Shown: positions 17,533 to 26,606 of the stretch, in pieces
How positions within the stretch are numbered: position 1 is the stretch's first letter
How the letters are laid out: the number at the start of each line of letters is the position of its first letter
DNA from: Burkholderia metallica
GTDB taxonomy: Bacteria > Pseudomonadota > Gammaproteobacteria > Burkholderiales > Burkholderiaceae
DNA: 64,000 nt
Assembly (NCBI RefSeq): GCF_902832845.1
Contig: NZ_CADFDB010000001.1
Coordinates: 868,001-932,000 of the forward strand
Direction: 5' to 3'
Notes under the pieces: generated by a model
Database searches by the model: none
What the model saw: the letters and a program-made list of their open reading frames with translations, nothing else
What the model was told of the DNA's origin: nothing
Translations under genes and position numbers: made by a program

Positions 17533-18627
17533 ATGCCAGTCGACATCATCGGCATGATCACCGCGACGCCCGGCGCGGAGGTCGACGTACCGGGCGGCGC
17601 GGCCGTCCAGCCCGACTACGTGCGCCGTTTCGCGCAGGCGCACGAGGCCGCCGGCTTCGACCAGATCCTGGTCGGCCATTTCAGCAACGCGGCGGACGGT
17701 TTCATCGTTGCATCGTTCGCGGCCGCCGCGACCGAACGCATCCGCATCCTGCTCGCGCACCGGCCCGGGGTGATCGTGCCGTCGGCCGCCGCACGGCAGA
17801 TCGCGACGCTCGACGTATTCAGCGGCGGCCGGCTCGCGCTGAACGTCGTGTCGGGCGGCGACGATACGGACCTGCAGCGCGACGGCGATTTCGTGCCGCA
17901 CGATGCGCGCTACCGCCGCACCGGCGAATATCTCGACGTGCTCAAGCGGATCTGGCAGGCCGACGCACCGGTCGACCACGACGGCGCGTTCTACCGGCTG
18001 CGCGGCGCGTCGCCGCTCGTGAAGGGCGTGCAGCGGCCGCACGTGCCGATCTATTTCGGCGGGTCGTCGCCGGCCGCGCTCGCGGTCGCGGGCGAGCACG
18101 CCGATGTCTACATGACGTGGGGCGAGCCGCTCGCGTCGGTGCGCGAGCAGATCGCACGCGTGCGCGCGGCCGCCGCCCCATTCGGGCGTGCGCCGCGCAT
18201 CAGCGTGTCGTTCCGGCCGATCGTTGCCGACACCGAGGCGGCCGCATGGGAGAAGGCCGAGGCGATCCGCGCGCGCGTGCGCGCGGCACGGCTCGCGAAC
18301 GGCCAGCCGATCGCCGGCCATGCGCCGCAGAATGCGGGTTCGCAACGGCTGATGGCGGCCGCCGCGCAGGGCGACGTGCTCGACGAGCGGCTGTGGATGG
18401 GCGTCGCGAACCTGACCGGCGCGCGCTGGAATTCGACCGCGCTGGTCGGCACGCCGGAACAGGTTGCGCGCGCGCTCGGCGCGTATTACCGGTTGGGCGT
18501 GTCGACGTTCCTGATTCGCGGGTTTGATCCGCTGGACGATGCACTCGATTACGGGCGTGCGCTGATTCCGGCGATTCATGCGCAGGTGGCCGAGCTTGAC
18601 CGGTCTCACGCGGCGGTGACGGCGTAG
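17533..18627 (+). CDS. LLM-class flavin-dependent monooxygenase (SsuD-like)
   Basis: A 364-residue bacterial-luciferase-like TIM-barrel protein. FMNH2-dependent members cleave carbon-sulfur bonds of sulfonates. Seen are FDQILVGHFSNAADGFIVASFAAA, ILLAHRPGVIVPSAAARQIATLDVFSGGRLALNVVSGG (the region that binds the flavin phosphate), and YRRTGEYLDVLKRIW. ATG 17533 has GAGGA about 8 bases upstream. It is coupled to a sulfonate-type binding protein, supporting a role in desulfonation for sulfur supply. It needs a separate flavin reductase, which is not present here. The exact substrate is unknown. Confidence 0.87.
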   Translation: MPVDIIGMITATPGAEVDVPGGAAVQPDYVRRFAQAHEAAGFDQILVGHFSNAADGFIVASFAAAATERIRILLAHRPGVIVPSAAARQIATLDVFSGGRLALNVVSGGDDTDLQRDGDFVPHDARYRRTGEYLDVLKRIWQADAPVDHDGAFYRLRGASPLVKGVQRPHVPIYFGGSSPAALAVAGEHADVYMTWGEPLASVREQIARVRAAAAPFGRAPRISVSFRPIVADTEAAAWEKAEAIRARVRAARLANGQPIAGHAPQNAGSQRLMAAAAQGDVLDERLWMGVANLTGARWNSTALVGTPEQVARALGAYYRLGVSTFLIRGFDPLDDALDYGRALIPAIHAQVAELDRSHAAVTA

Positions 18628-18660
18628 GCCCGGCGTTCCACCCGACGGTGTCGTTTCACG

Positions 18661-18694
18661 CGCCCCGGCATTGCCGTCATGGAATGCCGGGGCG
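18661..18694. terminator. Hairpin between convergent genes
   Basis: A perfect 12-bp inverted repeat (CGCCCCGGCATT and complement) with a 10-base loop lies between the LLM gene stop and the facing binding-protein stop. No T run follows on either side. Confidence 0.55.
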
Positions 18695-18726
18695 AAGTCG
18701 TGTCGGGCATCGTCCCGGCATCGCTC

Positions 18727-19659
18727 TCAGAACGACGGCAACCCCGGCGGATTGGTTTCCGCGTGCGCGATGGCCTCGCTCTGCAAGCCCCAGCGCGCGA
18801 GCGCCTGCCCATAGCGGCCGCTGCCGATCAGCGCGTTCGTCGCGAGCGTCAGCGCGGGCGCGAGCCCGCTGCCGCGCCGCGTCGCGATCGCCACATCGGC
18901 ATGGGCCGGCCAGCCCGCATTGACGACGCCGACGCGCCGGATCTTGCCGGTGCGCGCCGCCTCGTACGCGAGCGACGCGTTCGGGTTCAGCTCCGCATCG
19001 GCGCGCCCCGACAGCAGCGCGACGCGCGCGGTCGCATCGTCGTCGAAATAGAGCAGCTCGGCCGGCTTCAACCCTTGCGCCACGTTGCGCTTGTTCCATT
19101 CGAGCAGGATGTGCTCCTGGCTCGTGCCCGCGCCCGTGATGATGCGCAGGCCGGCGATGTCCTTCGGCTGCGCGAGCGTCGCGATGGGGCTGCTGGTGCG
19201 CACGTAGAAGCCGTGCAGCCCGAGCCGGTAGGTCGTGAAATCGTATTTTTCCTTGCGCTTCTCGGTCACGCCGACGTTCGAGATCACCGCGTCGTACTTG
19301 CCGGACGTCAGCCCGAGCGGCCAGTCGGCCCACGCGATCGGCACCAGCGCGAGCGTGCGGCCGAGCGCGTCCGCGACGAGCTGCGCATAGTCGGGATCGG
19401 CGCCCACCACGGTGCGCGCGTCGGTCGCGTAGGTCGACACCGGCGGCGCGTGCGGGGAGATCGCGACCGTGAACGCGCCGTCGCGTACCCAGCGGTAGCC
19501 GGCTGCCGCGCGGATCGCCGCGTCGTCGCGTTGCGCGCGAATGCGGCCGGCCTGGCGTGGGTCGAGGTCGGCCGTCGCGGCGGCCGCGCGCGCGGCGTGC
19601 CACGGCAGGCCCGTTGCCGCGATCAATGCGGCGGTCATGAAGCGGCGTCGGTCGGTCAT
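18727..19659 (-). CDS. ABC transporter substrate-binding protein, family 3 (amino-acid type)
   Basis: 310 residues with an export signal containing paired arginines (MTDRRRFMTAALIAATG). The body is a typical family 3 solute-binding protein: AFTVAISPHAPPVSTYATDA, GADPDYAQLVADALGR, YDAVISNVGVTEKRKEKYDF and a NPNASLAYEA segment. It is clearly paralogous to the protein at 24045-24992 (shared STYATDARTV, AWADWPL, DAVISNV-VTE-RK and the NPPGLP C-terminus). It lies 34 bases downstream of the permease-ATPase fusion and is the last gene of the minus-strand cluster. It probably binds a modified amino acid or sulfur compound; having two such proteins parallels TcyJ/TcyK of Bacillus. Confidence 0.9.
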   Translation of the reverse strand: MTDRRRFMTAALIAATGLPWHAARAAAATADLDPRQAGRIRAQRDDAAIRAAAGYRWVRDGAFTVAISPHAPPVSTYATDARTVVGADPDYAQLVADALGRTLALVPIAWADWPLGLTSGKYDAVISNVGVTEKRKEKYDFTTYRLGLHGFYVRTSSPIATLAQPKDIAGLRIITGAGTSQEHILLEWNKRNVAQGLKPAELLYFDDDATARVALLSGRADAELNPNASLAYEAARTGKIRRVGVVNAGWPAHADVAIATRRGSGLAPALTLATNALIGSGRYGQALARWGLQSEAIAHAETNPPGLPSF

Positions 19660-19693
19660 CGCGCGGCCCCTCGCAGGTGTGCAGCGGCGCGCA

Positions 19694-21484
19694 TCACAGC
19701 ACCCGCGACAGGAATGCACGCGTGCGCGGATGCGCGGGCGCGTCGAGCACGACGGCCGGCGGGCCGGCCTCGACGATGCGCCCGCGCTCCATGAACAGCA
19801 CGTTGTCCGCGACTTCGCGCGCGAAGCCGATCTCGTGCGTGACGATCACGAGCGTCGTGCCCGAGCGCGCGAGTTCCTTGATCACGTCGAGCACCTCGTT
19901 GACGAGCTCGGGATCGAGCGCCGACGTCGGTTCGTCGAACAGCAGCACCTTCGGGCGCAACGCGAGCGCCCGCGCGATCGCCACGCGCTGCTGCTGGCCG
20001 CCGGACAACTGGCGCGGATACGCATCGGCCTTGTCCGCGAGACCGACGCGCGCGAGCAGCGCGCGGGCGATGCGTTCGGCCGCGTCGCGCGTGACGCCGC
20101 CGACGGCGACCGGCGCTTCGACCAGATTCTCGAGCACCGTCAGGTGCGGGAACAGGTTGAAGTTCTGGAACACCATCCCGACGGCGGTGCGCCGCGTCAG
20201 GACGTCGCGCTCCGGCAGCTCGTGGAGCACGTCGCCGTCGCGGCGATAGCCGATCAGTTCGCCGTCGATGTCGATGAAGCCGTCGTCGACGCGTTCGAGA
20301 TGGTTGATCGTGCGCAGCAGCGTCGACTTGCCCGAGCCCGACGGCCCGACGATCACGGTCACGCTGCCGCGCGGGGCGACGAACGACACGTTGTCGAGCA
20401 CGCGCTGCATGCCGAACTGTTTCGATACGTGATGCACGGCCACTTCGCCGCCGGCGCGCAGCGCGACCGCGGTCGCGGCGTCGCCGTCGCGATGAGCGGC
20501 CGCGACCGGGGCCGCGCGACGGGCGGCAATGCGCCGCCACAGCTTGCCGACGCGCGCGAGCGCGAACGTGACGACGGACGGCGGCGGGTTGCGCAGCGCG
20601 CCGCGCGCGTAGTGCCGCTCGACCTGCACCTGAATGGTCGACAGCACGGTCAGGATGATCAGGTACCAGACGGTCGCGACCATCAGCAGCGGGATCACTT
20701 CGAGATTGCGGCGATAGATCACCTGTACCGTATAGAACAGCTCGGGCATCGCGAGCACGTAGACCATCGACGTGCCCTTGGCGAGCATGATCAGGTCGTT
20801 GAACGCGGTCGGCAGGATCGCGCGCATCGCCTGCGGCAGCACGATCCGCGTGGTCTGGCGGCCGCGCGGCAGCCCGAGCGCGGCGGCCGCTTCGAGCTGG
20901 CCCTGGTCGACCGCGAGAATGCCGCCGCGGATCACCTCCGCGGAAAACGCCGCGTGGTGCAGCGTGAGGCCGAGTACGGCCGCGCAGAACGGGCTGATCA
21001 GGTCGGTGGTCGGCGCGTCGAACCACACGATGTCGGTGAACGGCACGCCGAGCCGCACATGCTCGTACAGGTAGCCGAGATTGTTCAGGATCAGCAGCAG
21101 CACGATCAGCGGAATCGAACGGAACAGCCACACGAAGGTCCACGCGCTGGCCGACAGCAGCCGCGAACGCGACAGCCGCGCCAGCGCGACGAACGCGCCG
21201 AGCACGAGGCCGAACACCGCGCCGAGCAGCGTCAGCACCAGCGTGCGCGCGAGCCCCGACAGCACCGGCGGCGACAGGAACCATTCGGCGAACACCGGCC
21301 AGCCCCATTGCGGGTTGCCGAGAATCGAATGCAGGACGATCGCGATTAGCGCAACGGCGAGCACGGTGCCGGCCGTGCGCGACCGGTGGCGCGCGGGCAC
21401 GATCCGCAAACGCGTGCCGGCGTCGCGCGCGCCGGGAGAAGAGAGCGGCGGCAGCGCGCCGCCGAGGTGGGTCGTATCGCTCAT
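19694..21484 (-). CDS. Amino-acid ABC transporter permease-ATPase fusion
   Basis: 596 residues that join two usually separate subunits. The N-terminal half (about 35-300) is a polar amino-acid-type permease with five or so membrane helices and the coupling segment EVIRGGILAVDQGQLEAAAALGL. After a linker, the C-terminal half (about 345-596) is the ATPase: Walker A GPSGSGKST, Q-loop MVFQNFNLFPH, signature [19 protein letters not shown], Walker B VLLFDEPTSALD and switch VTHEIGFA. The homodimer alone would form the whole membrane and motor part of the importer. ATG 21484 was chosen because the permease begins shortly after. It sits between binding-protein and monooxygenase genes, so it presumably imports their substrate. 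Confidence 0.92.
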   Translation of the reverse strand: MSDTTHLGGALPPLSSPGARDAGTRLRIVPARHRSRTAGTVLAVALIAIVLHSILGNPQWGWPVFAEWFLSPPVLSGLARTLVLTLLGAVFGLVLGAFVALARLSRSRLLSASAWTFVWLFRSIPLIVLLLILNNLGYLYEHVRLGVPFTDIVWFDAPTTDLISPFCAAVLGLTLHHAAFSAEVIRGGILAVDQGQLEAAAALGLPRGRQTTRIVLPQAMRAILPTAFNDLIMLAKGTSMVYVLAMPELFYTVQVIYRRNLEVIPLLMVATVWYLIILTVLSTIQVQVERHYARGALRNPPPSVVTFALARVGKLWRRIAARRAAPVAAAHRDGDAATAVALRAGGEVAVHHVSKQFGMQRVLDNVSFVAPRGSVTVIVGPSGSGKSTLLRTINHLERVDDGFIDIDGELIGYRRDGDVLHELPERDVLTRRTAVGMVFQNFNLFPHLTVLENLVEAPVAVGGVTRDAAERIARALLARVGLADKADAYPRQLSGGQQQRVAIARALALRPKVLLFDEPTSALDPELVNEVLDVIKELARSGTTLVIVTHEIGFAREVADNVLFMERGRIVEAGPPAVVLDAPAHPRTRAFLSRVL

Positions 21485-21557
21485 ATCGGTGGAAATCCTC
21501 GAATCGGTCGGGCGGGCGCGCCGCGCACGGGCGGCGCGGCGGCGGGTGTCGGGCGTC

Positions 21558-22910
21558 TCAGGCGTGCGCTTCGGCCGCGGTGGCCGGTGCAACCCCGGGC
21601 GCCGCGTGGCGGCTGGTCTTGCGCGGCAGCCCGAGGTGGTCGCGCAGCGTCGCGCCGGGCAGGTCGCGGCTGTAGCGGCCGCGCGCCTCGAGTATCGGGA
21701 TCACGAGTTCGACGAAATCGTCGACACCCTGCGCCTGCACCGCGAAGCCGAGGATGAAACCGTCGCCGGCGCCGGCGTCGTGCCAGCGGATCAGCTCGTC
21801 GGCGACGTGTTCGGCCGTGCCGATGAAATTCGGGCGCGGCGTGGCGACCGCGAGCGCCGTCTCGCGCAGCGACAGCCCTTTCCGTTTCGCGTCGGCCTTG
21901 ATCCGGTCGGTGGTCGAACGAAAGCTGTTGCGGCCGAGCTCGCCGAGTTCCGGGAACGGCGCGTCGAGCGCGTACTGCGTGAAATCGTGGTGATCGAAAT
22001 AGCGGCCGAGGTACGCGAGCGCCTCGTCGATCGTCAGCAGGTCGCGGATCGCCTGGTATTTGTCCTCGGCCTCCTGGGCCGTGCGGCCGACGATCGGTCC
22101 GATACCGGGGAAGATCTTCACGTCGCCGGGTTGCCGGCCGTGCTCGACCGCACTTTGCTTCACGCGCCGCGTGAACGCGGCCGTTTCGTCGAGCGACGGC
22201 GAATGCGTGAACACGGCGTCCGCATACTTGCCCGCGAGCCCGATCCCGGTGTCGGACGAACCGGCCTGGAAGATCACCGGCTGCCCCTGCGGCGAGCGCT
22301 GGATGTTCAGCGGCCCCGCGACCTGGAAGAAGCGGCCGTGGTGATCGAGCGTATGCAGCTTGTCGCGATCGAAGAAGCGGCCGCTCGCGCGGTCGCGCAC
22401 GAATGCGTCGTCGTCCCAGCTGTCCCACAGGCCCTGCACGACGTCGAGGTATTCGTCGGCAATCTCGTAGCGCAATTCGTGGTCGGGATGCGCCTTGCCG
22501 AAATTCTTCGCGGTGCCTTCGAGCGGCGTCGTCACGACGTTCCAGCCCGCGCGCCCGCCGCTGATCACGTCGAGCGACGCGAGCTGGCGTGCGACGGTGA
22601 ACGGCTCGCTGTACGACGTCGAGATCGTGCCGGCCAGCCCGATCTTCTTCGTCGCGACCGCGAGCGCCGACAGCACGGTCAGCGGCTCGAAGCGGTTCAG
22701 GAAGTGGGGGATCGACTTCTCGTTGATGTAGAGGCCGTCGGCGACGAACGCGAACGCGATGCCGGCGGCTTCCGCCTTGCGTGCGATGCCGATCGCGAAG
22801 TCGAGGTTGATGCTCGCGTCCGGCGGGTTGCTCGGGTGCCGCCATGCGTTCATGTGGCTGCCTGCGCCCTGGAGCATCAGGCCGAAGGGGATCGATCGTC
22901 GGGTCGTCAT
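21558..22910 (-). CDS. LLM monooxygenase, NtaA/SnaA/DszA family (YtnJ/CmoJ-like)
   Basis: A 450-residue FMNH2-dependent monooxygenase. Family signatures: [20 protein letters not shown] at the start, [48 protein letters not shown], and [19 protein letters not shown]. Relatives cleave C-S or C-N bonds in nitrilotriacetate, dibenzothiophene sulfone and, in Bacillus YtnJ/CmoJ, N-acetylated S-alkylcysteines. It is flanked by a second LLM enzyme of another subfamily (7-base gap), transporter genes and an acetyltransferase, the same assortment as the ytm operon. The flavin reductase partner is not in the window. Confidence 0.88.
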   Translation of the reverse strand: MTTRRSIPFGLMLQGAGSHMNAWRHPSNPPDASINLDFAIGIARKAEAAGIAFAFVADGLYINEKSIPHFLNRFEPLTVLSALAVATKKIGLAGTISTSYSEPFTVARQLASLDVISGGRAGWNVVTTPLEGTAKNFGKAHPDHELRYEIADEYLDVVQGLWDSWDDDAFVRDRASGRFFDRDKLHTLDHHGRFFQVAGPLNIQRSPQGQPVIFQAGSSDTGIGLAGKYADAVFTHSPSLDETAAFTRRVKQSAVEHGRQPGDVKIFPGIGPIVGRTAQEAEDKYQAIRDLLTIDEALAYLGRYFDHHDFTQYALDAPFPELGELGRNSFRSTTDRIKADAKRKGLSLRETALAVATPRPNFIGTAEHVADELIRWHDAGAGDGFILGFAVQAQGVDDFVELVIPILEARGRYSRDLPGATLRDHLGLPRKTSRHAAPGVAPATAAEAHA

Positions 22911-22917
22911 GGGAGCG

Positions 22918-23967
22918 TCACGCGTTCTGGTCGGGGGAAAGGGAGCGGTCGGCCGCGACGGCCGCCTGCCAAGATGTGGCCGACTGCGCGCCGCCGAGCC
23001 ATTCGGCCGACGCGAGCCGCGCCGCGTAGTCGGTCACCGGCGAATCGATCACGAATGCGTCGACGTCGAGCCGCCGGCTCAGCGCGTCGAGCGCGCGGTG
23101 CACGCGCTCGGGCGTGTCGGCCAGCACGGTCGGGCGCAGTTCGTCGATCCGGTAGTCGGATGCGCCGCTTTGTCGCGCGAATTCGGCGGCGGCCTGCGCG
23201 CTCGCGAGATTGAAGCTCTGGCCGCCCGCGAACTGCAGCTTGAAGATCTTCAGCGGCCCGATCAGTTGCTCGGCCGCGTCGCGCGTCGGCGCGGCCACCG
23301 CGTACAGCGCGACCAGCGGTTTCGTACCGCCCGCGCTGCGGTACGCGTCGAGCGAACGTTCGAGGTTCGCGTCGTCGCCGTTGAAATGCCCTGCGTAGCA
23401 GAAGCGCCAGCCGTTGCGCGCGGCGAGCGCGCCGCTGTCCGGCGAGCCGCCGAGCAGGATGCGTTCGGGCGCCTGCGGCGGCACCGGCATCGCGACGGCG
23501 CCGGCGAGCGGATGATCTTCGGCGACGCCCCAGCCGAGGAACGCGTCGAGTTCCGCGAGCTGGCCCGCGAAATCCGGCTTGCGCGCCTTGTCGTGGAACC
23601 ACTGCAGCGCGCGCGTGGTCAGCGGCAGCCCGCCGGGTGCCTTACCGACGCCGAGGTCGACGCGGCCCGGCGCGAGCGCGGCCAGCACCTTGAACGTCTC
23701 GGCGACCTTGAACGGGCTGTAGTGCTGCAGCATCACGCCGCCCGAGCCGACGCGGATGCGCGACGTGTGCGCGAGCAGGTGCGCGACGACGATCTCCGGC
23801 GCCGAGCTTGCGAAGCCCGGCGCGCCATGATGCTCGGCGACCCAGAAGCGTTCGTAGCCGAGCTGTTCGGCGCGTTGCGCGAGCGTCGTGGTGAAGCGCA
23901 GCGCGTCGGCGGCGCTCGCGCCGTCGGCAATCGGACTCTTGTCCAGCAGCGATAGCGAGTAAGACAT
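22918..23967 (-). CDS. LLM oxidoreductase, MsnO8 group (YtmO/CmoO-like)
   Basis: A 349-residue luciferase-like protein of the single-component-like MsnO8 group: [19 protein letters not shown] at the N-terminus, [56 protein letters not shown] and [16 protein letters not shown]. The gene is upstream of and nearly touching the NtaA/SnaA-type monooxygenase, so the two probably act on the same compound. In Bacillus the equivalent pair YtmO-YtnJ works on alkylated cysteines. ATG 23967 is the only good start; the open frame continues backward through the next gene only by chance. Confidence 0.87.
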   Translation of the reverse strand: MSYSLSLLDKSPIADGASAADALRFTTTLAQRAEQLGYERFWVAEHHGAPGFASSAPEIVVAHLLAHTSRIRVGSGGVMLQHYSPFKVAETFKVLAALAPGRVDLGVGKAPGGLPLTTRALQWFHDKARKPDFAGQLAELDAFLGWGVAEDHPLAGAVAMPVPPQAPERILLGGSPDSGALAARNGWRFCYAGHFNGDDANLERSLDAYRSAGGTKPLVALYAVAAPTRDAAEQLIGPLKIFKLQFAGGQSFNLASAQAAAEFARQSGASDYRIDELRPTVLADTPERVHRALDALSRRLDVDAFVIDSPVTDYAARLASAEWLGGAQSATSWQAAVAADRSLSPDQNA

Positions 23968-24044
23968 GGTGAGCGGCGTTCCTGCGGGAGCGTGAAATGA
24001 GCGTGAAGTGAACGTGACAGGGCGTGACGATGGGCGCGCGGCGC

Positions 24045-24992
24045 TCAGCTCTTCGGCAAGCCCGGCGGATTCGTGCGCGACCGGTCGATCGCCTCGGAGG
24101 CGAGGTTCCAGCGGTCGAGCACCTGCTGGTAGCGGCCGCTCCTGATCAGTCCGTTCAGCGCGACGGTGAGCGGATCGGCGAGCCCGCTGCCGCGACGCGT
24201 CGCGATCGCGATGTCGGCCGTGCGCGGCCAGCCGCCGCTGATCGCGCCGACGAGCCGGGTCTTGCCTTGCTGCGCGCTCTGGTACGCGAGCACCGAGTTC
24301 ACGCTGAACACGGCGTCCGCGCGGCCGGACTGCACGGCGACGATGCGCATCGCCTGGTCGTCGTAATACTGGATCTGCACGGGTTTCAGCCCGTGCGCGA
24401 TGTTCTCGCGATCCCACGCGAGCAGGATCTTTTCCTGGTTGGTGCCGGCGTCGGTCACGACGCGCAGCCCCGCGACGTCCTTCGGCTCGCGGATCGCCTG
24501 GATCTTGCTGTCGTTGCGCACGTAGAAGCCGACCTGGTCCTTGCGGTAGGACGAGAAATCGAACTTCTGCTTGCGTTCCTCGGTGACGGTGACGTTCGAG
24601 ATCACCGCGTCGACTTTTCCGGATTCGAGCGCGAGTGGCCAGTCGGCCCACGCGAGCGCGACGATCTTCAGCTTGCGCCCGAGGCTGTCGGACACGAGCT
24701 GGCCGATGTCGGCGTCGAAGCCGATCACCGTGCGCGCGTCGGTCGCATACGTGCTGATCGGCGGCAGGCTCGGCGCGATGCCGATCGTCAGCGTGCCGGG
24801 TTCGGCGAACCTGAACGACGCGGGCACCGCGCGCTCGACGGCCGCATCGGCCGCGCCGCGCGGGCGGCCGAGCTGTTCGGGGCTCAGGTCGAACGTGGCC
24901 GCGGCGGCGGCCGCGGCGAACGCGCTCAGGCCGATCAACGCGGTGGCCAGCGTGCGCGCGGCACGGGAGGAAAGCGGTACGGCTCGTGGCAT
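24045..24992 (-). CDS. ABC transporter substrate-binding protein, family 3 (second paralogue)
   Basis: 315 residues with a signal peptide ending in an alanine run (AFAAAAAAATF). Family 3 features: GIAPSLPPISTYATDARTV, GFDADIGQLVSDSLGRKLK, VDAVISNVTVTEERKQKFDF, VVTDAGTNQEKILLAW. It is about half identical by eye to the product of 18727-19659 and ends with the same NPPGLP. AGGACG precedes ATG 24992. Second gene of the cluster after the acetyltransferase, it should share the permease-ATPase fusion downstream. Two binding proteins may broaden the range of amino-acid-like substrates. Confidence 0.9.
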   Translation of the reverse strand: MPRAVPLSSRAARTLATALIGLSAFAAAAAAATFDLSPEQLGRPRGAADAAVERAVPASFRFAEPGTLTIGIAPSLPPISTYATDARTVIGFDADIGQLVSDSLGRKLKIVALAWADWPLALESGKVDAVISNVTVTEERKQKFDFSSYRKDQVGFYVRNDSKIQAIREPKDVAGLRVVTDAGTNQEKILLAWDRENIAHGLKPVQIQYYDDQAMRIVAVQSGRADAVFSVNSVLAYQSAQQGKTRLVGAISGGWPRTADIAIATRRGSGLADPLTVALNGLIRSGRYQQVLDRWNLASEAIDRSRTNPPGLPKS

Positions 24993-25048
24993 GAAAACGT
25001 CCTGTGATGGCAAGCGAAGAGAGGGAAGCGTCAGCGGTGCGGGCGCGG

Positions 25049-25615
25049 TCAGCGCGGCAGCGCCGGTTCGGGCGCGGGCGCCCACAGGTCGGCCAGCGTC
25101 GACGTGCGCAACGGGTCGACGAGATCCTTGCCGAAGCGCAGGTGGAAATACGCTTCGGGGGCGATCGACGCATCGAACAGCCGCGTATAGCCGGTGCGGT
25201 CGTACAGCGCCCACGCTTCGGGCTGGCGAAAGCCGGTGGTCAGGTAGACGCGCCGATAGCCTTGCTGCACGGCGCGCTGTTCGAGCGCGTCGACGATCAC
25301 GCGTGCGAGGCCCTGGCGGCGCAGGTCCGCGCGGGTCCAGATGCGTTTGAGCTCGGCAGTGTGCGCGTCGTAGCGCTTGAACGCGCCGCCGCCGATCGTC
25401 TCGCCGTCGCGCAGCAGCAGCACGAACGCGCCTTCGGGCGGCGCGAACAGTTCGGCCGGATAGCGTGCGAGTTCATCGCGCGCGGACGCGCGGCTGTCGG
25501 GGCGATACGCGTTGTAGCGGGTCGCATACTCGTCTATCAGCGCGTCGATCAGCGGCTGCGCGCGGACGTCGAGCGGCGACGTGTCGATGATGCGGTCGGT
25601 CGTGGCCATGGGCAT
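25049..25615 (-). CDS. GNAT-family N-acetyltransferase
   Basis: A 188-residue acetyltransferase. The acetyl-CoA binding motif A is RIWTRADLRRQGLARVIVDALEQRA (Q/R-x-x-G-x-G/A pattern), preceded by the GGGAFKRYDAHTAELKR strands and followed by VYLTTGFRQPEAWALYDRTGY. It opens the minus-strand cluster of transporters and LLM monooxygenases. In the Bacillus ytm/yxe pathways the first step is N-acetylation of the alkylated cysteine, so this enzyme is the probable acetylating step here. ATG 25615 is chosen; ATG 25609, two codons in, is equally possible, since neither has a clear ribosome site. Confidence 0.8.
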   Translation of the reverse strand: MPMATTDRIIDTSPLDVRAQPLIDALIDEYATRYNAYRPDSRASARDELARYPAELFAPPEGAFVLLLRDGETIGGGAFKRYDAHTAELKRIWTRADLRRQGLARVIVDALEQRAVQQGYRRVYLTTGFRQPEAWALYDRTGYTRLFDASIAPEAYFHLRFGKDLVDPLRTSTLADLWAPAPEPALPR

Positions 25616-26035
25616 CGCGAAGGGCGCGCGATGCGGACGTTCCTGGCGGGGTGCGGGCACGCGGCCCGTCCGGTCTGTTCCGCTATCGCGACGGAGTTGT
25701 CGTGATGACGGTGGCCGGCGCGCATCCCGTTGCTGCGATGCCGATGGCGGGCCGCCGTCGTTTCGAACACGTTAGCGGCGCGGCCGGCAAAGACGAACGA
25801 AGCAATTTCGATAAGGATTTCGCGGGCGGCGTCAGAAGGCTTGCAGCGGGCGTGGGGTGGGGTAGCATCCGGTGTCGCCGATACGCTCGAGACGGCGACG
25901 AAGTCGTTCGGGCGAAGGGGAGCACGGCGCGTGTGCGCGGCTGACCGGTATCGGCCGGGATTCGCGCGCACGTGCTGTTCCGTTGCGATCGCATCGCGCC
26001 AGACGACACTTTTTCGACGATTCCGGAGTGGGTAT
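25616..26035. other. Spacer between two divergent acetyltransferase genes
   Basis: 420 bases without an accepted gene. It should contain the promoter of the organosulfur cluster (leftward) and of the rightward GNAT gene. No repeat, palindrome or canonical promoter stands out. Confidence 0.4.
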
Positions 26036-26494
26036 ATGCCGTTGATCTTGCGCCGGGCAACGCCGGCCGACGCCGCGGAGTTGGGCGACCTGTATCTGCG
26101 ATCCCGCAACACGATGGCATCGTATGCACCGCTCGCGCACACGGAACCGGAAGTCCGCGACTGGGTCGCCAACATCCTGATTCCGTCGGGTGGCGTGATC
26201 GTCGCCGTCGACAACGATCGGTTGGTCGGCATGGCCGCATACTCCGTCACCGATCGCGTGACATGGCTCGACCAGTTGTACGTGTGTCCCGAGTCGACGC
26301 GGCGCGGGATCGGCACTTGGCTGCTGGAGGCGGTGAAGTCGCAGACCGATGGCACGCTCCAGCTTTACACGTTCCAGATGAATCGTGCTGCCGCCGCGTT
26401 CTACGAAAAGCAGGGATTCATTGCGGTCGCGTACAGCGATGGAAGCAGAAACGAGGAACGCTGTCCCGATGTTCTGTATGCGTTGATGCGGTAA
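26036..26494 (+). CDS. GNAT-family N-acetyltransferase
   Basis: A 152-residue compact acetyltransferase covering the whole GNAT fold: LRRATPADAAELGDLYL, GVIVAVDNDRLVGMAAYSV, WLDQLYVCPESTRRGIGTWLLEAV (acetyl-CoA pyrophosphate loop R-R-G-I-G) and TFQMNRAAAAFYEKQGF, where the tyrosine is the usual general acid. ATG 26036 has GGAGTGG seven bases before. It stands alone between divergent and convergent neighbours. The substrate is not predictable; it might be an amino acid or antibiotic. Confidence 0.85.
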   Translation: MPLILRRATPADAAELGDLYLRSRNTMASYAPLAHTEPEVRDWVANILIPSGGVIVAVDNDRLVGMAAYSVTDRVTWLDQLYVCPESTRRGIGTWLLEAVKSQTDGTLQLYTFQMNRAAAAFYEKQGFIAVAYSDGSRNEERCPDVLYALMR

Positions 26495-26606
26495 CCGGGG
26501 GCGACGCGGACCGTTTAGCGGATGGCCGGTTATCGGCTCTCGCGACAGCGTCGACGTGGGGCGTGGCCGACGCTCCCCGGTCGCGACTTCTCCCCAGTCA
26601 CACGCA

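Noticed and set aside
23968-25173. Backward extension of the MsnO8-type LLM frame across the neighbouring binding-protein gene
   Set aside because: It is the shadow of the 24045-24992 gene in another phase; the true start is ATG 23967.
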